Positions 9,485 through 17,866 of a DNA stretch of 64,000 nucleotides are shown here, piece after piece. Within the stretch, counting starts at the first letter, position 1. The number at the start of each line of letters is the position of its first letter. Below the pieces are notes generated by a model that had not been told where the DNA came from, searched no databases, and saw nothing but the letters and a program-made list of their open reading frames with translations. Source of the DNA: Altererythrobacter ishigakiensis. GTDB taxonomy: Bacteria; Pseudomonadota; Alphaproteobacteria; Sphingomonadales; Sphingomonadaceae. The translations under genes were made by a program, and so were the position numbers. The DNA is taken from the NCBI RefSeq assembly GCF_001663155.1, contig NZ_CP015963.1, forward strand, positions 1,946,001 through 2,010,000. The letters run 5' to 3'.

Positions 9485-10831
9485 CTATTTCAGCAGCACT
9501 AATTCTTCAGCCATCGTGGGGTGAATCGCAACCGTAGCGTCAAAATCAGCTTTGGTCAGCCCTGCCTTCACAGCAACGGCCGCGGCCTGCATGATCTCTG
9601 CCGCTTCGGGGCCGATCATGTGGATACCAACGACTTTGTCGTTCGCTGCATCGACGACCATCTTGTAAAGACTGCGCTCGCTTCGTCCGGCAATGACATT
9701 TTTCATTGGCCTGAAGTCCGATTGATAGACTTTCACACTGCCCAGCTTGTTGCGCGCTTCGCCTTCCGTCATGCCGACTGCTGCGATCGGTGGATGGCTG
9801 AATACCGCGCTGGCGACGCACGAATGATCAACGGTCGTCGGCTTTTCGCCAAAAACGGTGTCAGCAAAGGCGTGACCTTCACGGATCGCTACCGGAGTTA
9901 GCTGTACACGATCCGTTACATCTCCCACTGCATAGATGTAATCGACATTGGTACGCGAATACTCGTCGACCTTGATCTCTCCACGATCGCCCAGTTCCAC
10001 GCCGACTGTTTCAAGCCCAAGTCCCTCTACATTGGGCACGCGCCCCGTCGCGAACATCACCACATCGACGTCCAGATCGTCAGAACCTTCAAGTTCGACA
10101 TGCAGCGATCCGTCTTCATTCTTTGTGATGGACTTGAACGTTGTGTTGAAGTGGAACTGGATCCCCTTCATCAGGCTGATCTGGATAAGTCGATCTCGCA
10201 GTGCTTCGTCATATCCGCGCAGAATCTGGTCCGAACGGTTCACGATGCAAACCTTGCTGCCGAATTCGTTGAATATCCCGGCAAATTCATTGGCGATGTA
10301 GCCGCCACCAGCAATCAGAATGCGCTTCGGCACCTCGTCCAAATGGAATGCTTCGTTAGAGGTAATTGCCAGATCGCTGCCCGGAAACTCCGGCACATGA
10401 GGCCGAGCACCAACAGCGATCAGGATGTGCTTGGCTGTAACGACCTTCCCGCTCGCCAATGTGATCTCGTGCGGGCCTGTTATCTCAGCGCGTTCGGTGA
10501 TGACCTCAACGCCGTGGTTGTCGAGTGTTTCGGTGTAGAGACCGTTCAAGCGAGTCACATCGTCCTGAACGATATCGCGCAGCCGCTTCCAGTCAAAGCT
10601 TTTGCCTTCAATGTCCCAGCCGAAACGCTTGGCGTCTTCCAGATCTTCGGCAAAATGCGCGCCGTAGACGAGCATCTTCTTCGGCACGCATCCACGAATG
10701 ACGCAGGTTCCACCGACGCGGTATTCCTCGGCCACGGCAACCTTGGCGCCGTATCCCGCTGCTCTGCGGCTCGCTCGCACACCACCTGAACCAGCGCCAA
10801 TCGTGAATAGGTCATAGTCGTAATCAGCCAT
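9485..10831 (-). CDS. gor: Glutathione-disulfide reductase
   Basis: NADPH-dependent flavoenzyme that keeps glutathione reduced. The 448-residue protein has the FAD motif IGAGSGGVRASRRAA, the redox-active disulfide GGTCVIRGCVPKK (near residue 42), the NADPH motif IAGGGYIANEFAGIF and the C-terminal active-site HPTMAEELV. The start is the ATG at 10831. It stands alone between a convergent oxidoreductase and the RhlE-type helicase gene upstream on the same strand. Confidence 0.95.
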   Translation of the reverse strand: MADYDYDLFTIGAGSGGVRASRRAAGYGAKVAVAEEYRVGGTCVIRGCVPKKMLVYGAHFAEDLEDAKRFGWDIEGKSFDWKRLRDIVQDDVTRLNGLYTETLDNHGVEVITERAEITGPHEITLASGKVVTAKHILIAVGARPHVPEFPGSDLAITSNEAFHLDEVPKRILIAGGGYIANEFAGIFNEFGSKVCIVNRSDQILRGYDEALRDRLIQISLMKGIQFHFNTTFKSITKNEDGSLHVELEGSDDLDVDVVMFATGRVPNVEGLGLETVGVELGDRGEIKVDEYSRTNVDYIYAVGDVTDRVQLTPVAIREGHAFADTVFGEKPTTVDHSCVASAVFSHPPIAAVGMTEGEARNKLGSVKVYQSDFRPMKNVIAGRSERSLYKMVVDAANDKVVGIHMIGPEAAEIMQAAAVAVKAGLTKADFDATVAIHPTMAEELVLLK

Positions 10832-10910
10832 GCGTGCATTCCTTCAAGTGAGAGCGGCTTATGGCAACCGAATGTGGGAATGCCAACCACCCCGCCCAAT
10901 CACATACGAA

Positions 10911-12299
10911 TTAGCGTGAAGTGCGCCTTTGGTTACGATTCCGATTTCTGCCGCCGCCCGGTTTGCCGCCGGGCTTTCCGCGAAAACCGCCCGGCCGATT
11001 GGGCTTACCCTTGCGCGATGGATGCTTTTGCTTCGGCTTCTTTTGCTGATCTCCATCGCCTTGGGGAAGCGCACCACCTTTGGGTTTGGGCTTCACGCGA
11101 GTGCGTTGGCCGGGCGCAGCACGCTTGGTTGGGCCAACGCCTTCGACCACTGCGCGGAAGTTCTCCGGCAATGGCAAGCGCTCGAATTCCGCGTCAGTCC
11201 TCTTGCGAATATCCTTCAGGTAATCGCGCTCATCCTCAGCGCAGAATGCAATCGCGATCCCGTCCTTCCCCGCGCGGGCGGTGCGTCCAATCCGGTGGAC
11301 ATATTGCTCGGGGACATTGGGCAACTCGTAATTGATGACGTGACTAACGCCGGGGATATCGATCCCGCGCGCTGCAACATCGGTAGCAATCAGAATGGGT
11401 GTCTTCGCGCGCTTGAATTCGTCCAGCGCACGCTGGCGCTGAGGCTGGCTCTTGTTGCCGTGAATAGCATTCGATTCGATGCCGCATTGGCGCAGCTTCT
11501 TCACTACGCGGTCCGCGCCGTGTTTGGTGCGGGTAAAGATCAGAACGCGCTCGAATTTGCCCGGAACCGGGTGACGTCCTTGCAGCATCATTTCAAGCAA
11601 GGTCTGCTTCTCATCCTGCTGTACCATGAAAAGATACTGGTCGATCCGCTCAGCCGTTGTCGCAGCAGGCGTGACCGAGACTTGCACAGGATTGTTGCAG
11701 TACTGGCCGACCAGTTCCTTGATTGCCTTGGGCATGGTTGCGCTGAAAAACAGCGTCTGCCGCTCGGCCGGCGCGAGCTGGTGAATGCGGCGCAGCGCAT
11801 GGATAAAGCCGAGGTCCAGCATCTGGTCTGCTTCGTCGAGCACCAGAACCTCAACACCGGATAGATTGAACGCCTTTTGATCGATCAAGTCCAGCAAACG
11901 GCCGGGAGTTGCGACCAAGATGTCGCAGCCACGATGCAGCTTATTACGGTCCTTGTTGACCGATGTGCCGCCGACTATGCTTTGCACCTTGAGGCCCGCC
12001 ATCGCGCCGTAATCCTTGGCGCTTTGAGCGATCTGTCCCGCCAACTCTCGCGTCGGCGCAAGTACTAGCATGCGGCAGCTCTTGAACGGGATACGGTTGT
12101 CCGCCTCGCGCAGGCGATCAATGCTCGGCAACATGAAGGCGGCAGTCTTGCCGGTGCCGGTTTGCGCGATACCTAAAAGGTCTCGCCCTTCCAGCACCGG
12201 CGGGATGGCCTGTTCCTGGATCGGTGTCGGCGTGTCATAGCCCTTCATATCGAGGGCCTGGAGAACGGGCTGCGAAAGCCCGAGTTGATCAAATTTCAT
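10911..12299 (-). CDS. rhlE: DEAD-box RNA helicase, RhlE type
   Basis: An ATP-dependent RNA helicase of 462 residues, counted from MKFDQLGLSQ at 12299. A longer frame back to 12374 would translate a leader hairpin and is rejected. Motifs in order are the Q motif (PTPIQEQAIP), Walker A (AQTGTGKTAAF), DEAD, SAT, and HRIGRTARAG. After about residue 365 comes a basic, Lys/Arg/Gly-rich tail typical of RhlE RNA-binding tails. Such helicases act in ribosome assembly and RNA turnover and are often cold-induced. The long leader with a strong hairpin fits post-transcriptional control. Confidence 0.93.
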   Translation of the reverse strand: MKFDQLGLSQPVLQALDMKGYDTPTPIQEQAIPPVLEGRDLLGIAQTGTGKTAAFMLPSIDRLREADNRIPFKSCRMLVLAPTRELAGQIAQSAKDYGAMAGLKVQSIVGGTSVNKDRNKLHRGCDILVATPGRLLDLIDQKAFNLSGVEVLVLDEADQMLDLGFIHALRRIHQLAPAERQTLFFSATMPKAIKELVGQYCNNPVQVSVTPAATTAERIDQYLFMVQQDEKQTLLEMMLQGRHPVPGKFERVLIFTRTKHGADRVVKKLRQCGIESNAIHGNKSQPQRQRALDEFKRAKTPILIATDVAARGIDIPGVSHVINYELPNVPEQYVHRIGRTARAGKDGIAIAFCAEDERDYLKDIRKRTDAEFERLPLPENFRAVVEGVGPTKRAAPGQRTRVKPKPKGGALPQGDGDQQKKPKQKHPSRKGKPNRPGGFRGKPGGKPGGGRNRNRNQRRTSR

Positions 12300-12470
12300 A
12301 TGTGTAACTCGCAATATTTGCGTTCGCGCGCAGCCACAGCGGGCGCGCACGTTCGCGGGTGACTGGGCACCCATGAAAGTACTACTTTCATGGGACCCTC
12401 CTAACGACCCGCGTGAAAAGGGAAGTCCTTGGGGGATAACCGAGGCGCGGCCGTAGCGGATGTTTTCAAT
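12300..12470 (-). promoter_or_regulatory. 5' leader of the RhlE helicase gene with an 11-bp hairpin
   Basis: About 170 bases upstream of the helicase start hold no gene. At 12370-12394 two perfect 11-base arms (CCCATGAAAGT and ACTTTCATGGG) are separated by three bases, so the transcript can form a strong stem about 70 bases before the start codon. No run of T follows it in the direction of the helicase, so it looks more like a leader structure than a terminator. The role as a regulatory leader is an inference. Confidence 0.45.
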
Positions 12471-12613
12471 AGTTCCGCTGCTTCACGCTGGCTCTGGCGC
12501 CTCGCTGGATACGCATGTGGGCTTGCCACATCCGAATGTCAAAGGAATTCGCTGCAGTGCAGCACATGAATGCAAATTTCACTATGCAAAAAATAGGGCT
12601 TGCTTATCTTTTA

Positions 12614-12629
12614 GACAAGTTTACTTGTC
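12614..12629. promoter_or_regulatory. Palindromic operator candidate before the membrane protein/XRE pair
   Basis: GACAAGT-TT-ACTTGTC is a perfect 7+2+7 palindrome 33 bases before the ATG of the membrane protein gene, in an AT-rich promoter-like stretch. The next gene but one encodes a short XRE-type repressor. Small XRE regulators bind such palindromes as dimers, so negative autoregulation of the two-gene unit is the simplest reading. No binding evidence exists here. Confidence 0.5.
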
Positions 12630-12661
12630 ATAGCGGGGCAGGTAAATTGTGGAATGAAAAT

Positions 12662-13108
12662 ATGTTGACCAAACTCATGGTCTCTAAGCCGGCGAAGGAC
12701 ATCGCGCTTGTCGCCTCACTTCTCGCCTTTGGGGCAGTACTGATCAATCGCCCTGATCTGCCGCCCATCGTAACTGCCGGTATCCTGATCATCCTGACCG
12801 CTTTGATCACGGTAATCGGTGTTCGGCGGGAGAATACAAATTTGGACGAGGTCGAACTCGCGGCTGTCAACTTCGGTTCGCGCTGGAGCATAACCGTCGT
12901 GATCGTCTTCATGCTATTGCTTTGCTTCTTCGGCCCTGTCCATAACGGCATCGACGCCATTTTCGGGCCAGTGGCAGGGGCAAGGAATGAGAACGGGCCG
13001 ATGTCTGGGGTCGTTCTGATATTCATCAGCGGATTACTCTCGGGCTTGGTCTTGCTTCTGGCATCAAAGTCCATGCTCACGCGGCTGTGGCTTTGGAACA
13101 AACGTTAA
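12662..13108 (+). CDS. Four-helix membrane protein paired with an XRE regulator
   Basis: A 148-residue hypothetical integral membrane protein starting at ATG 12662 (MLTKLMVSKPAKD). Hydrophobic helices lie near residues 12-30 (IALVASLLAFGAVLI), 38-55 (IVTAGILIILTALITVIGV), 78-96 (WSITVVIVFMLLLCFF) and 117-138 (SGVVLIFISGLLSGLVLLLA). Pairs of such a protein with a roughly 70-residue XRE regulator are common in bacteria, and their function is not settled. It overlies the operator-like palindrome and is followed by the regulator after about 20 bases. Confidence 0.8.
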   Translation: MLTKLMVSKPAKDIALVASLLAFGAVLINRPDLPPIVTAGILIILTALITVIGVRRENTNLDEVELAAVNFGSRWSITVVIVFMLLLCFFGPVHNGIDAIFGPVAGARNENGPMSGVVLIFISGLLSGLVLLLASKSMLTRLWLWNKR

Positions 13109-13128
13109 GCGCAGCGCGAGCTATTGCT

Positions 13129-13338
13129 ATGAAAAACACCATCCGCGTACTGAGAGCCGAGAGGCGCTTAAGCCAGGCCGAACTGGCAGAGCTGGTCGGC
13201 GTATCCCGAAACTCCATCAATGCAGTCGAGAACGGAAAGTTTGATCCCTCCCTCCCCCTAGCTTTCCGTATCGCGCATGTCTTCGGACGCACGGTCGAGG
13301 ATATCTTCGACCAAAGCGAAGAAATCGAAGGTATGTAA
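13129..13338 (+). CDS. Small XRE-family transcriptional regulator
   Basis: A 69-residue Cro/C1-type helix-turn-helix protein. The start is the ATG at 13129 (MKNTIRVLRAERRLSQ); a longer frame from 13087 overlaps the upstream gene. The DNA-binding segment is LSQAELAELVGVSRNSINAVENGKF, here read as helix LSQAELAELVG and recognition helix SRNSINAVENGK. The C-terminal VEDIFDQSEE is typical of the YozG-like subgroup. It probably represses its own two-gene operon through the palindrome at 12614-12629. Confidence 0.9.
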   Translation: MKNTIRVLRAERRLSQAELAELVGVSRNSINAVENGKFDPSLPLAFRIAHVFGRTVEDIFDQSEEIEGM

Positions 13339-13349
13339 AAAGGTGCAGT

Positions 13350-13823
13350 TCAGCGGCCGAAGGGCTTGTTGAGCTGCACAATCTTCCAATTGAGGCACGC
13401 GGCGAAGCTGACCCATGCAAGGTATGGCGCGATCAGCCAGCTTGCAGTTGCGGAATAATCTCGCAGGCATATCGCTAGCGCGAGAACACTGACCCAAAGG
13501 AACGGCACTTCCACGAGAGCCCAGTCGGGGCGTTTGGCTGAGAAAAACAGCGGCGACCATGCAAAGTGAAAAAGGCCGTTGATCACATAGAGCGCGATCA
13601 GGAACGTAGTCTCGCCCAACGCCGCCGCTGCATCCCAGCTCAACCAGAACGCGTAAGCTGCAAGACCCAGGATCACTGTCCACGCGGGGCCGAACAACCA
13701 ATCGGGCGGCTGCCAAGTCGGCTTCTTGAGCTCATAGTACCACGCATCGATTGTGGTAAGCAGTCCTCCTCCGCCTGCGAGGATGATGGCCCATAGAACA
13801 GCGAAGATGATTGGGAAGGTCAT
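13350..13823 (-). CDS. tspO: TspO/MBR family membrane protein
   Basis: A tryptophan-rich sensory protein of 157 residues with five predicted membrane helices. Family marks are WYYELKKPTWQPPDWLFGPAW near residue 27, NGLFHFAWSPLFF near 82 and the C-terminal YLAWVSFAACLNW. TspO proteins bind tetrapyrroles and affect pigment and stress regulation in alphaproteobacteria. Its 3' end converges on the XRE gene with an 11-base gap; short complementary arms (GTGCAG/CTGCAC) there may aid termination. Confidence 0.92.
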   Translation of the reverse strand: MTFPIIFAVLWAIILAGGGGLLTTIDAWYYELKKPTWQPPDWLFGPAWTVILGLAAYAFWLSWDAAAALGETTFLIALYVINGLFHFAWSPLFFSAKRPDWALVEVPFLWVSVLALAICLRDYSATASWLIAPYLAWVSFAACLNWKIVQLNKPFGR

Positions 13824-13846
13824 AGACTATGCCTACGCGCAACCGT

Positions 13847-15391
13847 TCAATCCGCCAACCCTGCCTTCTTGAGCAGCAATTTCGTGCTCGCATCGAATTC
13901 GCCACCGCCGGTTTCGATGTCCTTCGCCATTTTTTTGCCCAGCTCAACGCCAAATTGGTCAAACGGGTTAATCTGCATCAGCACAGCATTGGCGAATGTA
14001 CGGTGCTCGTGAAATGCGATGAGCGCGCCCAATGTCGCCGCGTCGAGATCGTCGCACAACATGGTTGCGCTGGGGCGATCACCCGGGAATGCGCGCGCAG
14101 AGTCTTTCCCGTCAGCTGCCATATTGCCCCCCGCCATCAGTGCTGCACCTTGCGCAAAGCAATTGGTCAGCAGGATCGCGTGATGCGCGGGATCGAGCGC
14201 GTCGCCGGGCGCAATGCTGGCAATAAAGTCCACCGGCACCAGATGTGTGCCCTGGTGCAACAGCTGGAAAACAGCGTGCTGTGCATCGGTTCCGACCCCG
14301 CCCCATGTAATCGGCGCAGTTGGCCCGTCTACGGGCGAGCCATCAGCCTTCACGCGCTTGCCATTGCTCTCCATCTCCAATTGCTGAAGATAATCAGGCA
14401 GCAGGCTCAAACGCTCGTCATAAGCGAAGCACGCGCGCGTCTGGCAGCCACGCAGCCGTGTATAGTACTGGTCGGCAAAGGCGGCACGCAGGCACAGATT
14501 GTTCGCGCCGTCGGTTTCGCGAAAGTGCACGTCGACTGCTTGCGCGCCGGCCAGCATCGCAGTGAAATCTTCCATTCCCACCGCCAGCGCGACCGGAAAG
14601 CCGATTGATGACCACAGCGAATAACGTCCGCCCACACTTTCAGGGAATGGCAGCACGCGTGTTTCGTCAACGCCCCACTCAACGGCCTTTTCAGGCGATG
14701 CGGTTAGCGCGACCACGCGGCCCGAGGGGTCTGAAACGCCATTATCGCTGAGCCATTTAAGGGCAGAGGCTGCATTGGTCATTGTCTCGATTGTGGTGAA
14801 GGTTTTGGATGCGACAGCGATCATGGTCGTCGCTGGGTCACACGCCTCAAACGCTGCCTCCAACGCTACGCCGTCAATATTTGAAACGACATGCACGTCG
14901 ACCAAGCTAAGGTCTCGCGTAAGTGCATCCACCGCTAATGCCGGGCCTAAGGCGCTGCCCCCGATCCCGATGTGGATTAGGTGATTAACTTCTCCAAAAA
15001 CGCCCTGATGGATCGCTTCGACCAACATCCCCATACGAGCAAGCAGCGCCTCGCCCTCCTCAACATCCGCATCATCACCTACACCGCGCATCGCACTGTG
15101 CGTAGCTGCGCGGCCCTCGGTCACATTTACCACTTCGCCGCCAAGCAGCCTTGCACGGGCCTCAGCAAAGTCGCAGGCTTCGGCCAATGCCTCAAACCGG
15201 GTGATCAGATCGTCGTCCAGATGCGTTTTCGACCAATCGAACAGAATGCCCGAATTACCCTCTTCCACGCCCCATTCGATCCGCCCAGACAAGGCTTTTA
15301 CGCGGTCACCCTCTCGCGCGAAGAGCTCCGCAAGAGATCGCTGCGGCAACGAATTCAAAGCTTCCCAAGTGTTTGAGATGGGGTCGGACAT
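13847..15391 (-). CDS. pgi: Glucose-6-phosphate isomerase
   Basis: Converts glucose-6-phosphate and fructose-6-phosphate in glycolysis and gluconeogenesis. The 514-residue protein has the sugar-phosphate-binding GIGGSALGPALAV, SKTFTTIETMTNA, GGRYSLWSSIG and the catalytic-region QLLHQGTHLVPVDF. The C-terminal Lys helix (TKLLLKKAGLAD) is present. I start at the ATG at 15391; a GTG lies just before it. The neighbouring lepB gene is divergent. Confidence 0.95.
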   Translation of the reverse strand: MSDPISNTWEALNSLPQRSLAELFAREGDRVKALSGRIEWGVEEGNSGILFDWSKTHLDDDLITRFEALAEACDFAEARARLLGGEVVNVTEGRAATHSAMRGVGDDADVEEGEALLARMGMLVEAIHQGVFGEVNHLIHIGIGGSALGPALAVDALTRDLSLVDVHVVSNIDGVALEAAFEACDPATTMIAVASKTFTTIETMTNAASALKWLSDNGVSDPSGRVVALTASPEKAVEWGVDETRVLPFPESVGGRYSLWSSIGFPVALAVGMEDFTAMLAGAQAVDVHFRETDGANNLCLRAAFADQYYTRLRGCQTRACFAYDERLSLLPDYLQQLEMESNGKRVKADGSPVDGPTAPITWGGVGTDAQHAVFQLLHQGTHLVPVDFIASIAPGDALDPAHHAILLTNCFAQGAALMAGGNMAADGKDSARAFPGDRPSATMLCDDLDAATLGALIAFHEHRTFANAVLMQINPFDQFGVELGKKMAKDIETGGGEFDASTKLLLKKAGLAD

Positions 15392-15439
15392 CACGAAAAC
15401 CTTTCACAACTTGTGCCTTCGCGATTAGGGACGTGAACA

Positions 15440-16270
15440 ATGGATGGGAAGACCATAGATACGAATGCACCCGTACAGGATGCGGAAGGCGACGGCGAAA
15501 GCTGGAGCAGCTTCCTACTGTTCGTGCTCAAGCTTGCTTTGATCGTATTGATCTTCCGCAGCTTCGTTTTTTCCCCGTTCTCGATTCCCTCACAAAGCAT
15601 GCAACCACGGCTCTGGAACGGCGACTATCTGCTTGCTGCGAAATGGCCATACGGCATCTCCAAATATTCGTTGCCGTTCGAAGCGCCGCTGATTTCAGGG
15701 CGCATCTTTGCAAGCGGACCTGAACGTGGGGACGTGGTGATTTTCAAACATCCGATCGACGGTACAGACTACATCAAGCGAGTGATCGGATTACCTGGAG
15801 ACACGGTTACGATGCGTGGCGGCAAGGTCGTTTTGAATGGCCGCGAACTCTCGCAAGTCCGCTTGGACGATGTGATCATACCGGTCTCGCCAAATTCAGG
15901 GTGTTCGCGACCGAATGCGCTCGAGATCGGCCCTGACGGACATGAGGTGTGTCGCTATACCCGTTTCCGCGAGACATTGCCTTCGGGCAAGAGTTACGAC
16001 GTGATTGATCTGGAAGACAGCTTCGTAGACGATACCATGCCACGTATCGTGCCAGAGGGTCGTATCTTTGTTCTCGGCGACAATCGTGATTCCTCTTATG
16101 ATAGCCGCTTTCCTGCAGCGCCGGAGAAGGGTGTTGGGCTTGTGCCGCAAGAAAAGCTTGTCGGCCGTGCCAGTTTTATCATGTGGTCAACCGATGGACG
16201 CGCTGAATGGATCAAGCCCTGGACCTGGTTCTCCGCAGCCCGTTGGAACCGGATCGGAGACGGGCTATGA
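15440..16270 (+). CDS. lepB: Signal peptidase I
   Basis: Inner-membrane Ser-Lys protease that removes Sec and Tat signal peptides. The 276-residue protein has an N-terminal membrane helix (FLLFVLKLALIVLIFRSFVF), the catalytic Ser in PSQSMQPRLWNGD and the catalytic Lys in DYIKRVIGLPGDTV. Box E, VLGDNRDSSYDSR, lies near residue 212. Its stop overlaps the rnc start (ATGA), and rnc overlaps era in the same way, so lepB-rnc-era is one operon with coupled translation, a common bacterial arrangement. Confidence 0.96.
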   Translation: MDGKTIDTNAPVQDAEGDGESWSSFLLFVLKLALIVLIFRSFVFSPFSIPSQSMQPRLWNGDYLLAAKWPYGISKYSLPFEAPLISGRIFASGPERGDVVIFKHPIDGTDYIKRVIGLPGDTVTMRGGKVVLNGRELSQVRLDDVIIPVSPNSGCSRPNALEIGPDGHEVCRYTRFRETLPSGKSYDVIDLEDSFVDDTMPRIVPEGRIFVLGDNRDSSYDSRFPAAPEKGVGLVPQEKLVGRASFIMWSTDGRAEWIKPWTWFSAARWNRIGDGL

Positions 16271-16938
16271 GCGGTTTGGGGTCCGAAACACGCGATTGGC
16301 TGGCATCTCTGGGCATAGAGCCGGTAACTGACGCCCGCTGGTTGGAAGCGCTAACCCATGGAAGCATGGGAGACGGCGCCGACTACGAACGGTTGGAATT
16401 TCTTGGCGACCGTGTGCTTGGTCTGGCGATCGCTGAGTGGCTGTTTGAGGAAAGCGCCTCTGCCGAAGGTCGCCTCTCGCAACGCCTAAACGCTCTCGTC
16501 AGTCGCCAGACTTGCGCGCGCGTCGCGAAACAGATCGAACTTGGTGACCGTATCTTGATGGGCAAGCAGGCACGCGACGATGGCGCTCGTGAAAGCACCA
16601 ATATCCTTGGCGATGTGATGGAATCGTTGATTGGAGCACACTTCCTCGACCACGGTTTTCCGGCAACACGTGATCTGGTTAGAAGGTTGTGGGAGGGACA
16701 ATTCAAAGGCGGTGCAGGCAAGGCGAAACACCCGAAGAGCGCACTGCAGGAATGGGCCGCGGGCAACCGCCGCAAACCGCCAGAGTATGTACTCGTGAGC
16801 CGCGAAGGACCTGACCACGCTGCACGCTTCACTGTCCGTGTCAGCGTCAAGAACGTCGGTGAAGCAGAGGCCACCGCTAACAGTAAGCAAGAGGCAGAAC
16901 GGCGCGCCGCCGCCACCTTTATGGAGCAGTTTGCATGA
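16267..16938 (+). CDS. rnc: Ribonuclease III
   Basis: Double-strand-specific endoribonuclease that processes rRNA and mRNA. The 223-residue protein starts at ATG 16267, overlapping lepB by four bases. The signature ERLEFLGDRVLGLAIAEW and the second acidic cluster GDVMESLIGAHFLDHG give the Mg2+ site. A double-stranded-RNA-binding domain fills the C-terminus (KSALQEWAAGNRRKPPEYV to QEAERRAAATFMEQ). Confidence 0.96.
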   Translation: MSGLGSETRDWLASLGIEPVTDARWLEALTHGSMGDGADYERLEFLGDRVLGLAIAEWLFEESASAEGRLSQRLNALVSRQTCARVAKQIELGDRILMGKQARDDGARESTNILGDVMESLIGAHFLDHGFPATRDLVRRLWEGQFKGGAGKAKHPKSALQEWAAGNRRKPPEYVLVSREGPDHAARFTVRVSVKNVGEAEATANSKQEAERRAAATFMEQFA

Positions 16939-17840
16939 ATGAGAACAGCAGCCAGCATTGCGGTGTTGTTGCCGTGATCGGTGCACCAAATGCCGGCAAG
17001 AGCACACTGGTGAATCAACTGGTGGGGCAAAAGGTAGCCATTACCAGCCCCAAGGCGCAGACCACCCGAGCGCGCATGCTTGGCATTGCTTTGCAGGATG
17101 ACGTGCAGATCATCCTGGTGGATACGCCGGGCATCTTTGCGCCTCGCCGCAAGCTGGACCGCGCAATGGTGACCGCAGCTTGGGAAGGTGCAGAAGCAGC
17201 AGACGCAGTTCTCTTGTTGGTTGATCCCATAAAGCAGCGACGGCATGAACTCGAACCATTGATCGAAGCGCTTGAGAAGCGCCCTGAACGCAAAATTCTC
17301 GTCATCAACAAGGTAGATGCAGCGAAGAAAGAGGAGCTGCTGGTTCTCGCTCAGGAATTGTCTGGGCGGATCAAATTTTCCGAGGTGTTCTTCGTGTCAG
17401 CGCTAACCGGCGATGGCGTACCGGAGATGGAAACGGCGTTGGCGAAATTGATGCCTGAAGGGCCCTGGCACTATCCCGAGGATCAAGTCTCGGACGCAAG
17501 CGAACGCTTACTGGCTGCCGAAGTGACACGAGAGCAATTGTACCGCCAGTTGCATGAAGAACTGCCTTACGACTCCGCCGTGAGACCAGAGAGCTACCAG
17601 ACCCGGCCAGACGGCAGCGTCGAGATTCATCAACAGATCGTGGTCGGTCGCGAGAGCCAACGTCCAATAGTGCTCGGCAAAGGCGGTTCGCGCATCAAGG
17701 CGATCGGCGAAGCCGCGCGCAAGGAGTTGAGCGAAATACTGGGTGTGAAAGTCCACCTGTTCCTGCATGTGAAAGTCAGCGAGAAATGGGACGAGGACAA
17801 GGAAATCTTCGAAGAGATCGGGCTTGATTGGGTGCGATAA
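16935..17840 (+). CDS. era: GTPase Era
   Basis: Essential GTPase for 16S rRNA maturation and 30S assembly. The 301 residues hold G1 (GAPNAGKSTLVNQ), G2 (KAQTTRARMLGI), G3 (DTPGIFAP), G4 (NKVDAAKK) and the SAL motif of G5. A C-terminal KH RNA-binding domain follows (PIVLGKGGSRIKAIGEAARK). The start overlaps the rnc stop by four bases. Confidence 0.97.
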   Translation: MNENSSQHCGVVAVIGAPNAGKSTLVNQLVGQKVAITSPKAQTTRARMLGIALQDDVQIILVDTPGIFAPRRKLDRAMVTAAWEGAEAADAVLLLVDPIKQRRHELEPLIEALEKRPERKILVINKVDAAKKEELLVLAQELSGRIKFSEVFFVSALTGDGVPEMETALAKLMPEGPWHYPEDQVSDASERLLAAEVTREQLYRQLHEELPYDSAVRPESYQTRPDGSVEIHQQIVVGRESQRPIVLGKGGSRIKAIGEAARKELSEILGVKVHLFLHVKVSEKWDEDKEIFEEIGLDWVR

Positions 17841-17866
17841 ACACAAACTTGTGAGATAGTCGAGCG

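Noticed and set aside
12300..12374. N-terminal extension of the RhlE helicase to 12374
   Set aside because: It would translate the leader hairpin region and does not look like helicase sequence; ATG 12299 gives the family start.
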